Of a stretch of 64,000 nt of DNA, positions 51,990 through 60,679 are shown one piece after another. The translations under genes and the position numbers were made by a program. The stretch lies in NCBI GenBank assembly GCA_050305935.1, contig JBNLGG010000017.1, forward strand, positions 1 through 64,000, given 5' to 3'. Source of the stretch: CAJXNP01 sp050305935 (GTDB lineage Bacteria; Bacteroidota; Bacteroidia; Cytophagales; Cyclobacteriaceae). Each line of letters starts with the position of its first letter. Positions within the stretch are counted from its first letter, which is position 1. The notes under the pieces are model-generated. The model was given only the letters and a program-made list of their open reading frames with translations, searched no databases and was not told where the DNA came from.

Positions 51990-52268
51990 ATGGCAAAAGT
52001 GATCATCCCAACTCCGTTGAGGAAATTTACAGAGAATGAAGGTTCTATCCAGACAAAAGGAGCAACAGTGCAGGATGCAATAAAAGAGCTTACCGAAACT
52101 TATCCGGAATTAAGCAAACACATCTATGACGATGGCGGAAGTATCCGCAGTTTTGTTCGGATATATGTGGGCGACGATGATATCAAAGCTTTGCAAAACG
52201 AGTCAACTCCGCTAAAAGACGATTCTGTAGTAAGTATAATCCCTGCCATTGCCGGTGGAAAAAATTAA
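51990..52268 (+). CDS. cysO: Ubiquitin-like sulfur carrier protein (CysO/MoaD/ThiS type)
   Basis: 92 residues, beta-grasp fold (TPLRKFTENEGSIQTKGATV start, DDSVVSIIPAIAGG end). The C-terminus is GG followed by KN, so the diglycine that carries the thiocarboxylate is masked and needs trimming, presumably by the JAMM peptidase encoded just before. It starts two bases after that gene. Operon context points to cysteine rather than molybdopterin or thiamine synthesis. Confidence 0.85.
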   Translation: MAKVIIPTPLRKFTENEGSIQTKGATVQDAIKELTETYPELSKHIYDDGGSIRSFVRIYVGDDDIKALQNESTPLKDDSVVSIIPAIAGGKN

Positions 52269-52272
52269 AAAT

Positions 52273-53415
52273 ATGAGTGAAATTCAATTTTCCAAAGAGG
52301 AACTGGAACGGTATAGTCGACATTTGATCATACCGGAATTCAACATAGAAGGGCAACGAAAACTAAAAGGATCGAAAGTACTTGTTGTAGGAACAGGAGG
52401 ACTTGGAAGCCCGCTGCTCCTCTACTTGACAGCAGCCGGAGTAGGGAACATAGGTATCCTGGACTTCGACGTGGTAGATGAGACCAACCTTCAACGACAG
52501 GTTTTGTTTACAGTGGATGACGTTGGTCGATCAAAAGCTGAAGCGGCAAAGGAAAGATTGGAAAAACTTAATCCGCATGTCAATTTCACCGTCCACAATG
52601 TCCAACTCACCAGCGCCAATGCTTTGGAGATTATCAAGGATTATGATGTCGTGGCGGACGGAACCGACAATTTCCCTACGCGATATTTAGTAAACGACGC
52701 GTGCGTTATTCTTGGAAAAACGAATGTATACGCGTCAATATTCAGGTTTGAAGGCCAGGTGTCTGTATTCAATTATAAAAGAGCCGATGGGTCTTTTGGC
52801 CCACACTACCGCGACCTCTTCCCTACTCCACCTCCTCCGGGTTTGGTGCCGAGTTGTGCTGAGGGAGGTGTGATTGGTGTGCTGCCTGGAATCGTTGGGA
52901 GCTTGCAGGCTAATGAAGTGATCAAAGTGGTTACGGGAGTAGGTGAACCCTTGGCCGGAAGGCTATTCCTGCTGGATGCGTTAACATTCGAAACAAGAAC
53001 GTTGAAACTACACAAAGACCCCAATACTCCTGAAATAAAAGAATTGATCGACTATGAGCAGTTCTGCGGAATCGGAGACATGAAGGAAGAAAAAGCTACC
53101 AAAGAGATCACCGTTCAGGAACTCTACGATATGCAGGTGAAAGGTGAAGATTTTCAATTGATTGACGTAAGGGAGCCTTATGAATTTGACATTGCCAATC
53201 TTGGCGGCGAATTGATCCCGCTGAAGATGGTCACATCAAATATTGACAAAATCTCTTCATCTAAAAAGGTGGTTGTCCATTGTCGAAGCGGCGCCAGGAG
53301 CGCACAGGCTATCAATACCTTAAAGAAAAAGTATGGCTTTGATAACCTCTATAATCTCAAGGGAGGTATACTGGCATGGGCCAATGAGATCGACGAAGAA
53401 ATGGCTAAATACTAG
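52273..53415 (+). CDS. ThiF/MoeB-type adenylyltransferase with rhodanese domain (MoeZ-like)
   Basis: 380 residues from the ATG at 52273. E1-like domain (1-250): VLVVGTGGLGSPLLLYLTAAGVG (ATP), DFDVVDETNLQRQ, and DGTDNFPTRYLVNDAC. Rhodanese domain (about 285-380): QLIDVREPYEFD and catalytic Cys in VVHCRSGARSA. It adenylates the carrier's C-terminal Gly and delivers sulfur from the rhodanese persulfide, giving the thiocarboxylate. A zinc-type CxxC pair is not evident. It closes the operon, which ends at a strong terminator. Confidence 0.92.
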   Translation: MSEIQFSKEELERYSRHLIIPEFNIEGQRKLKGSKVLVVGTGGLGSPLLLYLTAAGVGNIGILDFDVVDETNLQRQVLFTVDDVGRSKAEAAKERLEKLNPHVNFTVHNVQLTSANALEIIKDYDVVADGTDNFPTRYLVNDACVILGKTNVYASIFRFEGQVSVFNYKRADGSFGPHYRDLFPTPPPPGLVPSCAEGGVIGVLPGIVGSLQANEVIKVVTGVGEPLAGRLFLLDALTFETRTLKLHKDPNTPEIKELIDYEQFCGIGDMKEEKATKEITVQELYDMQVKGEDFQLIDVREPYEFDIANLGGELIPLKMVTSNIDKISSSKKVVVHCRSGARSAQAINTLKKKYGFDNLYNLKGGILAWANEIDEEMAKY

Positions 53416-53464
53416 TGATTGGATTGCTGTAAATCAGTTTAAAACATATTGTGTTTTCACGTAA

Positions 53465-53489
53465 AAGCCGGGTATCTCCCGGCTTTTTT
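53465..53489 (+). terminator. Intrinsic terminator of the cysteine operon
   Basis: Perfect stem AAGCCGGG/CCCGGCTT with a 5-base loop and a following T run, 50 bases after the E1-rhodanese gene. Confidence 0.9.
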
Positions 53490-53669
53490 CATGTAATAAA
53501 TGAAGGGAAGTTTAGTTTAATTCCCCTTCATCAACTTCTATATTTGGCCCTTGTTTTAAAATATTCTATGAAAATATAGAACTTTAATCAGAATATAAAA
53601 CTTAAATGACCACAATCCGAAGAGCTTTTTAATTTTTATTTTTTTGCTAATCTTTTAATTTTATCAAAC

Positions 53670-54662
53670 ATGTTTATTAAAATTCTAAAAACTAAGTACC
53701 TCTATTTTGCATTAGCTATTTCTTTATTTCTTGGAGCGTGTGCCGAAGACGGTGAACCCGGACCGAAAGGAGAACAGGGCGAGCAAGGGCTGGCTGGCAA
53801 CGACTCTTATTTTAAACTGGGCTCACTCGAAGGAACTTTCAGCGGAACACGCAGGGATGGGACTGCCTTTAGTGAGCCTTTTAGTTTCGAATACACGAGT
53901 GATTCACTGCTGGCTTTTTCTGAAGAAAATGGCGAAAAGCTTATTTACATTTCCAGGAATGGCAGAAACGGGCGGATGTACATGGAGCTAAAACAGACCG
54001 ATGAAGGTTACCTTGTCTCAACTTTATCACCCTATTCTACATACTTTAATTTTACAAAGGCATTAGATGAAGAAAGCCTTTTTGAAATCAAGGCGAGGCC
54101 TTATTTTGTGCCAAAAGAAGCATTCACGCTAAGGCTGAGCAGGGAGAAACAAGCGACTTATAATTTCAATACCGGCACCAACTCAAACCCAATGGTCGTA
54201 GACGTCTATTTTTCTCCATCGGGAACTAATGAATACAGGGCTGCCGCATATATAAATGATACTTATCATTATGTATTCTACAGCAAAACGGATGGAACTT
54301 TACTTTCATTGTATAACCACAACACTGGTGAATATATAACAGAGGGAGAGGCTTTTGATCATTATAATGAGTTAAAATACATGTATAATGCCGAGGTCGA
54401 TCAATCGGTATTCTACGATGCAGCAACTGAGGAACCACTGTATGAAGAAATACCAGATGTGCCTGCTGACGTTGTGACGATCAAAAACTTTAATCATGAC
54501 GAGAACACTGGGATCATAACATTCGATTTTGAAATAAAAATCAGCCAGTATGACATCTACACCAGAACGAATTCCACCCAAAATGATCTCACCATTACCG
54601 GATCTTTTAGCTCGGGAAATAGAGTTTATAAAAATACTGTTAATCGCATAGCCGCCGATTAA
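53670..54662 (+). CDS. Lipoprotein with short collagen-like segment
   Basis: 330 residues. The signal peptide ends SLFLGACAED, a good lipobox. Directly after it come five G-X-Y triplets (GEPGPKGEQGEQGLAG), the collagen-like stem often seen at the base of Bacteroidota surface lipoproteins. The remaining 280 residues are beta-rich (SLEGTFSGTRRDG; TITGSFSSGNRVYKN) with no family that I recognise. It is probably surface exposed. Monocistronic, with its own terminator. Confidence 0.78.
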   Translation: MFIKILKTKYLYFALAISLFLGACAEDGEPGPKGEQGEQGLAGNDSYFKLGSLEGTFSGTRRDGTAFSEPFSFEYTSDSLLAFSEENGEKLIYISRNGRNGRMYMELKQTDEGYLVSTLSPYSTYFNFTKALDEESLFEIKARPYFVPKEAFTLRLSREKQATYNFNTGTNSNPMVVDVYFSPSGTNEYRAAAYINDTYHYVFYSKTDGTLLSLYNHNTGEYITEGEAFDHYNELKYMYNAEVDQSVFYDAATEEPLYEEIPDVPADVVTIKNFNHDENTGIITFDFEIKISQYDIYTRTNSTQNDLTITGSFSSGNRVYKNTVNRIAAD

Positions 54663-54720
54663 GAAAGAAGTTTTTTACAGATCTTTTTTCTGACCCGTTT
54701 ATTATGAAAAACCCAACCAC

Positions 54721-54752
54721 AGAAAAGCTGGTATCATCCAGCTTTTCTTTTT
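54721..54752 (+). terminator. Intrinsic terminator
   Basis: AGAAAAGCTGG/CCAGCTTTTCT perfect 11-base stem with a 6-base loop and T run, 58 bases after the collagen-tipped lipoprotein gene. Confidence 0.88.
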
Positions 54753-54823
54753 GCATAACATTATTTTATTATTAATGTTAAAAGATAAAAAAGGAAATTA
54801 CTGACAACAAAAAATCCTGACAC

Positions 54824-55750
54824 ATGCAAACCATACTTGGCGCCGGCGGGGTCATAGGCGTTGAGCTCGCGAACACTCTCCCTGCATTTACCAATAAGAT
54901 TCGGTTGGTCAGCAGAAATCCTCAAAAAATGAATGCTACAGATGAACTATTCGCGGCTGACCTGCTAAATAAAGCAGAAGTAGACAAAGCCATCGAAGGA
55001 TCGGAAATCGTCTACCTGGTAGCTGGTCTTACCTACAACCTGAAAATCTGGCAGCAACAATGGCCTATCATCATGCAAAATGTCATTGACGGATGCAAAA
55101 AGCACAAGGCGAAGCTGGTTTTCTTCGACAACATCTACATGCTGGACAAGGAAGCTTTAAGCAACATTACCGAAGACTCCCCTATCAATCCGTCAAGCAA
55201 AAAAGGGGAAATCAGGGCACGACTTATTACTATGATCTGGGACGAAATGAAGGCGGGGAACCTGCAAGCCTTGATTGCCAGGGCCGCGGATTTTTATGGC
55301 CCCAAAATAACAACCAGCATGCTTCAGGAAACCGTTTATAAAAACTTTTTGAAAGGAAAGCCCGCCAACTGGTTTTGCACGACAGATAAGCTACACAGCT
55401 TCACCTACACACCCGACGCAGGCAAAGCAACGGCCATGCTTGGCAACGACCCAAAAGCATACGGGCAGGTATGGAACCTCCCTACCGCTGCCCCTCTGAC
55501 GGGAAAGCAATGGATAGAAGCCTTCGCCCGGGAGATGAATGTCAAGCCAAAAATACAACTAGTGCCAAAATGGATGGCGCGCATCATGGGATGGTTCATG
55601 CCAATCATGAAAGAGTTCATTGAAATGCTATACCAGTTTGACCGGGACTATGTATTTAACAGCAGCCACTTTGAGGAACAGTATAAATTCACACCAACTC
55701 CCGTCGAAACAGCTATCAAAGAAATTATCGCAGCGGATAAATCTGCATAG
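54824..55750 (+). CDS. NAD-dependent epimerase/dehydratase family protein
   Basis: 308 residues. The nucleotide-binding motif is right at the start (ILGAGGVIG), followed by the SDR-like VYLVAGLTYN and the atypical active-site region FFDNIYMLDK, where the usual YxxxK is lost to NIYMLDK. RAADFYGPK is the family's substrate-domain hallmark. Such atypical SDR members act on various metabolites; no substrate can be named. It ends directly before mnmE and is likely co-transcribed with it. Confidence 0.8.
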   Translation: MQTILGAGGVIGVELANTLPAFTNKIRLVSRNPQKMNATDELFAADLLNKAEVDKAIEGSEIVYLVAGLTYNLKIWQQQWPIIMQNVIDGCKKHKAKLVFFDNIYMLDKEALSNITEDSPINPSSKKGEIRARLITMIWDEMKAGNLQALIARAADFYGPKITTSMLQETVYKNFLKGKPANWFCTTDKLHSFTYTPDAGKATAMLGNDPKAYGQVWNLPTAAPLTGKQWIEAFAREMNVKPKIQLVPKWMARIMGWFMPIMKEFIEMLYQFDRDYVFNSSHFEEQYKFTPTPVETAIKEIIAADKSA

Positions 55751-57187
55751 TTGTCAAAGGTTTTTCCCATTCCTGAAAATTATCCGCTAAATTTACCGGA
55801 AAAACAGAGTTTGAATCATCTCATTCACAATCAGGATACCATCATCGCATTGGCCACACCAGCCGGTGTAGGTGCCATTGGAGTGATCCGCCTGTCGGGT
55901 CCTGACGCGATTTCCATTACCAATAAAGCCTTTAAAGGAAAAAATCTGGAAAAACAGGAATCCCACACGATTCATTTCGGCACCATCCGTGACGGTGAGG
56001 AAATCGTTGATGAAGTGCTGGTTTCCTTATTCAAAGCCCCAAAATCCTATACGAAGGAAAATGTAGTAGAAATTTCCTGCCATGGTTCCAATTACATACT
56101 GCAAAGGGTAATTAAGCTCTTCCTGAAACATGGGGCTCGCCTTGCCCTTCCTGGTGAGTTTACTAAACGGGCCTTCCTCAACGGAAAATTTGACCTCGCC
56201 CAGGCAGAAGCAGTGGCCGACCTGATCCATTCGGACAATGAATCCGCTCACATGGCAGCTATGAACCAGATGCGGGGTGGTTTTTCGGATAAGATCAGGG
56301 ACTTGCGACAGGAGCTGATCCATTTTGCCTCAATGATTGAGCTAGAGTTGGACTTTTCAGAGGAAGATGTAGAATTCGCCAACCGCGATCAACTCACCGG
56401 CCTGGTAAACAACATCCACAATGTAGTCCATGCCCTCATCGAAAGCTTTAGCCTTGGTAATGTGATCAAAAACGGTGTGCCAACGGTTATTGCGGGTAAA
56501 CCCAATGCCGGTAAGTCCACCCTGCTCAATACCCTGCTTAATGAAGAAAAGGCCATTGTTTCCGATATTCCCGGTACGACACGCGACTTTATCGAAGATG
56601 AAATTCATATTGACGGCGTAGGCTTCCGGTTCATTGATACTGCCGGAATCAGGGAGGCAAAAGATAAAATTGAAGCCATTGGCGTAGAGCGCACCAAGGC
56701 CAAAATGAGGCAGGCCTCGCTGATTATTTATTTATTTGATTTGTACGAAGAGTCCCTGACCGATATCCAAAAAGAAATCAATATCCTGGAAAACCTGGGA
56801 ATCCCTTTTATCAAAGTAGGCAATAAAGTCGATAAGATCAGTGAAACCAAACTCAAGAAATTTCAGCAACTGGAAGACCTGATCATCATTTCTGCGGGAA
56901 ATAAGGAACATATCGAAGACCTGAAAAAGATGATCATCAACAAGGTGAACCTCGAAGGCTTCAAAACCGGCAATACCATCGTCACTAACCTTCGCCACTA
57001 CGAAAGCCTGGTCAACACCGAGAAAGCGTTGGAAGATGTGCTGAAAGGTATCGACGCCCAGGTTTCAAATGACCTCCTGGCATTGGACATCCGGCAGGCG
57101 CTACACTTCTTAGGTGAGATTACAGGTGAGATTACGACGGATGATTTGCTAGGGAATATTTTTAGTAAGTTTTGTATCGGGAAGTAA
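55751..57187 (+). CDS. mnmE: tRNA modification GTPase MnmE
   Basis: 478 residues from a TTG at 55751; a TTG at 55811 would sit closer to the usual start before DTIIALATPAGVGAIGVIRLSG. The N-terminal folate-binding domain, helical domain and inserted G domain are complete: GKPNAGKSTLLN, IPGTTRDFIED, DTAGIRE, NKVD. The C-terminus ends in the invariant CIGK. With MnmG it installs the carboxymethylaminomethyl group on wobble uridine of tRNAs. The last 38 bases recur at 60642-60679, see the candidate inserted segment. Confidence 0.95.
   Translation: MSKVFPIPENYPLNLPEKQSLNHLIHNQDTIIALATPAGVGAIGVIRLSGPDAISITNKAFKGKNLEKQESHTIHFGTIRDGEEIVDEVLVSLFKAPKSYTKENVVEISCHGSNYILQRVIKLFLKHGARLALPGEFTKRAFLNGKFDLAQAEAVADLIHSDNESAHMAAMNQMRGGFSDKIRDLRQELIHFASMIELELDFSEEDVEFANRDQLTGLVNNIHNVVHALIESFSLGNVIKNGVPTVIAGKPNAGKSTLLNTLLNEEKAIVSDIPGTTRDFIEDEIHIDGVGFRFIDTAGIREAKDKIEAIGVERTKAKMRQASLIIYLFDLYEESLTDIQKEINILENLGIPFIKVGNKVDKISETKLKKFQQLEDLIIISAGNKEHIEDLKKMIINKVNLEGFKTGNTIVTNLRHYESLVNTEKALEDVLKGIDAQVSNDLLALDIRQALHFLGEITGEITTDDLLGNIFSKFCIGK
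57150..57187 (+). repeat. Proximal copy of the mnmE 3'-end direct repeat (attL-like)
   Basis: Forms the last codons of mnmE. The identical core is 57150-57173. Confidence 0.8.
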
Positions 57188-57238
57188 AACCACAAAACAC
57201 CTTTAATCAACACCAACAAGAACCCTCAAATTGAATTC

Positions 57239-57258
57239 AATACCCAAGCTTGGGTATT
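57239..57258. promoter_or_regulatory. Perfect 20-base palindrome
   Basis: AATACCCAAGCTTGGGTATT, 51 bases after mnmE and about 200 before the GMC gene. It may be an operator or the left-end structure of the inserted segment; no T tract follows that would make it a terminator. Confidence 0.5.
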
Positions 57259-57309
57259 TCCTATCATTCAAATATTCAGTAAATTTATTGGGATAATTTT
57301 AAATCATTG

Positions 57310-57335
57310 CGTAATAACATTGATCTGTTATTGCG
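57310..57335. promoter_or_regulatory. Imperfect palindrome upstream of the GMC gene
   Basis: CGTAATAACA and TGTTATTGCG (9 of 10 complementary) with a 6-base spacer, about 120 bases before the GMC start. An operator is possible; no regulator gene is adjacent. Confidence 0.4.
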
Positions 57336-57457
57336 TGGACCTTTGCGGATATAGGTCGAAATCAACGCATTGAAGTCGTCTAAAAAAGCACCTTTGGTGG
57401 CAAACAAACTACTTCATCAGTACACACATTTCTAAAAACACAAAATTTTCAATCACG

Positions 57458-59131
57458 ATGTCCTTTCAAAATAACTATCAAAATTTAGTCGCTGAAAAGT
57501 CTCAGGCACATACCCGATTAATGCGGGACTACGACGGACATAATAAAGATTTTGATTTCATTATCATAGGTTCCGGAATGGGCGGAGGTATTCTTGCTGA
57601 CGACCTTGCCGACCGCCTGGGACAGCATAAGCGCATATTACTATTGGATGCGGGCTCTTTTATCTATCCCACGCACGTCTACAACATAAGCAGAATACCC
57701 AATTTCACAGTGGCGCGGCATTTTGGAGTTGTCAACTTTTGGCAAACGGAAACCCAATACAATAAAATCGGCGAAGAGCCACAAATGGCTTTCGGCGGAC
57801 GTTCTGTTTTTTGGTCAGGGCTAATCCCCCAGGTTCAAGATTGGGAACTGGAGTTTTTCCCTCCGCAAGTCAAACAGGACTTAAAAGGCAACTATCTCAA
57901 ACTAGCCGGAGAGCGGATGAATGAGTCGATCTCTCTGGGAAAGAAAGCACAGAAGCTTGCAGGCTATTTCAAAAATAGTAGCCTTGGTAATGATTTTGAT
58001 ATCATGGAGACGCCAAGGGCACTTCATCAACCCTACCTTAATCCCGACGGTACACCTCGAGACAGCTTTTTCGATAACAGCACGGGAGTTTTTAATACAG
58101 CGGAGCTTTTGATTAATCAGGTGGGTTTAACGCCCGGCACCGACCAAAACGGTAACGGTCTTTTCGTCAAGCTCAATGCCTTCGTTGAAAGCGTCAACGA
58201 TGTGCCACACAACTGGTACGAAATAAAAACAACAAATACTATAACCGGCCAGCAAGAGAGTTTTTATACTCCGAAAGTAGTTATTGCCGCGGGCTCTATC
58301 GAAAGCCCGAAATTGATCAATCGATCAGAAATTTATAAAAATCTTCCCAGCCAAGTGAGAGACCGAGTAGGCTTTGGATTAACAGATCATCCTGTATCGG
58401 CTGAATCCCAGGCGTATGTTTCATCTCTTGGCAACCCGAGGATCAGGCTCAGCCGCGAAGACCACGCAAAAATTATCTTTTACTCTAAAGGCGGGCGCGA
58501 CGCTCACGGACACATTACCTATCCTTTCAACATTGAGATGAACGTGAACCACGAATACTGGCACTTAAGGAACAACGACCCTTCTGCAGAACCTGTACCA
58601 GACAACACATCAAAACCCCGCGTGGATATCAAATTCAGCTTCGCCAATTGCCTGGACGATGATAACGGAATTTTCTCCCACGCCCAAGATGGCTACACCC
58701 CGGAGATCCGTTTTAAACGCTTTTCCGAATTAGATGATCTGTTGCAGTCTCGCTTTCCGGCCGTTGCTGGCTGGCACAAGAGTCGTCAGGAGTTTTTTGA
58801 CCTGCTGAATACCACCCGAAACCGGATTTTCTCAGAATTCAATGATGTAGAATGGATTACCGGGGAATACGGTGACGGTCAAGGTAAAACAAGCCCGTTT
58901 GGTTGGGGAACGGTACATCATGCTTGCGGTACATTGCGTATGCCCTGGAAGTCAAACTTTAACGCTTCTGACTTTAGCCTGCAGGATTCAGTGGTGGACG
59001 ATAACCTTAAGGTCAGGAATTCTACCGGATTATACGTGTGCGATATGTCTGTTATGCCGGTTAGCACGGCGGCTAATCCTGTGCGTACCCTGGCAGCGTT
59101 AGCATTGCGCCTATCACAACATTTGGGTTGA
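57458..59131 (+). CDS. GMC family oxidoreductase (inserted segment cargo)
   Basis: 557 residues, no signal peptide. FAD motif DFIIIGSGMGGGILADDLA near residue 30, AFGGRSVFWSGL near 112 (the flavin-contact loop), VVIAAGSIESPKLI and the active-site end with HHACGTLRMP (His) and VSTAANPVRTLAALALRLS (Asn). It differs clearly from the GMC protein at 11847-13553 and has no subunit-3 partner, so it is an independent enzyme, perhaps cholesterol- or pyranose-oxidase-like. Substrate unknown. Confidence 0.88.
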   Translation: MSFQNNYQNLVAEKSQAHTRLMRDYDGHNKDFDFIIIGSGMGGGILADDLADRLGQHKRILLLDAGSFIYPTHVYNISRIPNFTVARHFGVVNFWQTETQYNKIGEEPQMAFGGRSVFWSGLIPQVQDWELEFFPPQVKQDLKGNYLKLAGERMNESISLGKKAQKLAGYFKNSSLGNDFDIMETPRALHQPYLNPDGTPRDSFFDNSTGVFNTAELLINQVGLTPGTDQNGNGLFVKLNAFVESVNDVPHNWYEIKTTNTITGQQESFYTPKVVIAAGSIESPKLINRSEIYKNLPSQVRDRVGFGLTDHPVSAESQAYVSSLGNPRIRLSREDHAKIIFYSKGGRDAHGHITYPFNIEMNVNHEYWHLRNNDPSAEPVPDNTSKPRVDIKFSFANCLDDDNGIFSHAQDGYTPEIRFKRFSELDDLLQSRFPAVAGWHKSRQEFFDLLNTTRNRIFSEFNDVEWITGEYGDGQGKTSPFGWGTVHHACGTLRMPWKSNFNASDFSLQDSVVDDNLKVRNSTGLYVCDMSVMPVSTAANPVRTLAALALRLSQHLG

Positions 59132-59217
59132 TTCCTCACCAAGGACGCTTGCACTGACTCCGAATTGTGCCGTGAAGCAATGTATTGCGCACCTCCAATG
59201 GTGACTGCTTCCATTGG

Positions 59218-60129
59218 TTATGTTTGCTTAGAGTGCTGCTTATAAAGTTCCGCGATCTTAGGAAAATGGTCCTTCACGGCGTCAGGATGGGTTAATATAT
59301 TGACGTGGTCATAATCATGTAAATTGCCATTTTCCTTGCTCAGAATCGTCACTGCCTCCTGTATTCCGCTTTCTTCTGCCAATTTTTTTACATCGGATGG
59401 ATGGCCCAACACTTTATCTCCGACACCTGTGTAAAAATATACCGGTGGCAACTCAATAGTGCTCAGCTTATCCCTGTAATCAAATCCCGTTTCCGGGTCA
59501 ATCCATGTTTTTGTATAAACCCAGGCATTGTTTTGTAAATAAAATCGGGAAGCCTCATTATCAGACCCTACTTTAATCTTCTTTGCGGGAAAATATCCAA
59601 AGATTGAATTGAGTATCCTACCCAAAACTGTCCAACCTACATCAATGGTTAAGAATCGATTTAAACTTTTGATACTGATTCTCCGCTTTGTAGCAAGGAA
59701 AATCATACTATTAATATCTAACTGTGTGTGGTACAATGCATACGTACACAACAGTAACACGCCTCCCCAGGAGTGTGCCCCAAAATGCAATGAGTCATAG
59801 CCTGAAACCTCTTTTACTTTATTTATGATAGCAGGAAGCTCTTCTGTTATGGTATCGGTCTGGGAGGTACGGCTATGTCGAGAAACTGCTGGCTTGGATG
59901 CTCCACGCCCCCGTAAATCCGCTACATATACGTCAAAACCCTGTTGTGCCAAATAAGGAGCTAACCCTTTTCCCGATTTGCTATAAAAAACCTTACCGTT
60001 TTCAATACTCCCATGGATCAACAATATCGGAGGGAAATTTGATTTTTTATTTTTAAATCGATGAATGGCAATTTCCTCTTTTTTGAATGACAGGCTCAGG
60101 ATAGATTTATTTACTAAGTATTCATTCAC
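59218..60129 (-). CDS. Alpha/beta hydrolase (inserted segment cargo)
   Basis: 303 residues from a GTG (no in-frame ATG near). The oxyanion LLIHGSIENG, nucleophile elbow GAHSWGG (Ser near residue 118), and acid/His region GVGDKVLGHPSD and DYDHVNILTHPDA are in order. It hydrolyses an ester, lactone or similar bond; unknown substrate. It converges on the GMC gene with 86 bases between, so they are not one transcript, but both lie within the repeat-bounded segment. Confidence 0.85.
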   Translation of the reverse strand: MNEYLVNKSILSLSFKKEEIAIHRFKNKKSNFPPILLIHGSIENGKVFYSKSGKGLAPYLAQQGFDVYVADLRGRGASKPAVSRHSRTSQTDTITEELPAIINKVKEVSGYDSLHFGAHSWGGVLLLCTYALYHTQLDINSMIFLATKRRISIKSLNRFLTIDVGWTVLGRILNSIFGYFPAKKIKVGSDNEASRFYLQNNAWVYTKTWIDPETGFDYRDKLSTIELPPVYFYTGVGDKVLGHPSDVKKLAEESGIQEAVTILSKENGNLHDYDHVNILTHPDAVKDHFPKIAELYKQHSKQT

Positions 60130-60641
60130 ATTTTACCATTTTACATATTCAATTAGACATATTTGAGTTCAATCTGTTGCTGCCCAACATATTAAAACAC
60201 CTTTAACACATAAATCATCGTTTCTGTTCAACTCAATTTATCTATAATCTACAAAACATCGTCAATTCTTTGAGACACAACTAGGATATCGTTATCGAAA
60301 TATTTGATTATATCATTCATTTAACCATTGTTAAGGCTTCAGCCATTAACGGGGTCTTACACATTTTTAAATTTGCCTTTCTTGAAATCCAGTAGGATTT
60401 TATTCGTCGTATATAACCAGATTTTGATCTTCCGCCAAGAAACCAACCTTAAAGTTAAAGGCGATTCCCGTGTTGATTTTTCCCCTGTTTATTGTTAGAT
60501 CATGCTGAGCATCGCAAAATTTGTCTGATTACTGGCAAATGCTTACTGTATATTTCACCGGCACTACGCTTCGCTAAATTCTGACGGGGTAGCCTATGAT
60601 TTTTAAGAGAGAAAACTTGCGGAATACTACCTAGAACTTAT
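60130..60641. other. 512-base region at the distal junction
   Basis: No intact gene. It contains a 37-codon coding-like remnant on the minus strand (60400-60513) and, at its right end, the weak upstream part of the second mnmE tail. Confidence 0.55.
60400..60513 (-). pseudogene. Possible remnant of a beta-barrel-type protein C-terminus
   Basis: A 37-residue frame, closed by TAA and opened only by an upstream stop, reads like the end of a real protein (INTGIAFNFKVGFLAEDQ, ending VIYDE) with alternating hydrophobic residues. No start or upstream continuation exists in any frame. It may be decayed cargo of the inserted segment; chance cannot be excluded. Confidence 0.25.
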
Positions 60642-60679
60642 TAGGGAATATTTTTAGTAAGTTTTATATTGGAAAATAA
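60642..60679 (+). repeat. Distal copy of the mnmE 3'-end direct repeat (attR-like)
   Basis: 24 identical bases (60642-60665) followed by 14 with four transitions. Its TAA overlaps the ATG of the next gene. Confidence 0.8.

Larger units (their letters stand above)
57150..60679 (+). mobile_element. Candidate inserted segment at the 3' end of mnmE
   Basis: Bases 57150-57187 (mnmE tail) recur at 60642-60679: the first 24 are identical, the next 14 differ at 4 positions, all transitions. In frame they read GNIFSKFCIGK-stop and GNIFSKFYIGK-stop. Weaker similarity continues about 25 bases upstream of the distal copy but with an in-frame TAG. The distal stop overlaps the next gene's ATG (TAATG), as expected for the ancestral mnmE junction. 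Cargo: a GMC oxidoreductase and an alpha/beta hydrolase. No integrase is present. The 3' end of mnmE (trmE/thdF) is a known attachment site, as for SGI1. Confidence 0.6.

Noticed and set aside
57150..60679. Search for an integrase or transposase in the inserted segment
   Set aside because: None found; only the GMC oxidoreductase and hydrolase are intact, so the segment is called from its flanking repeats alone.
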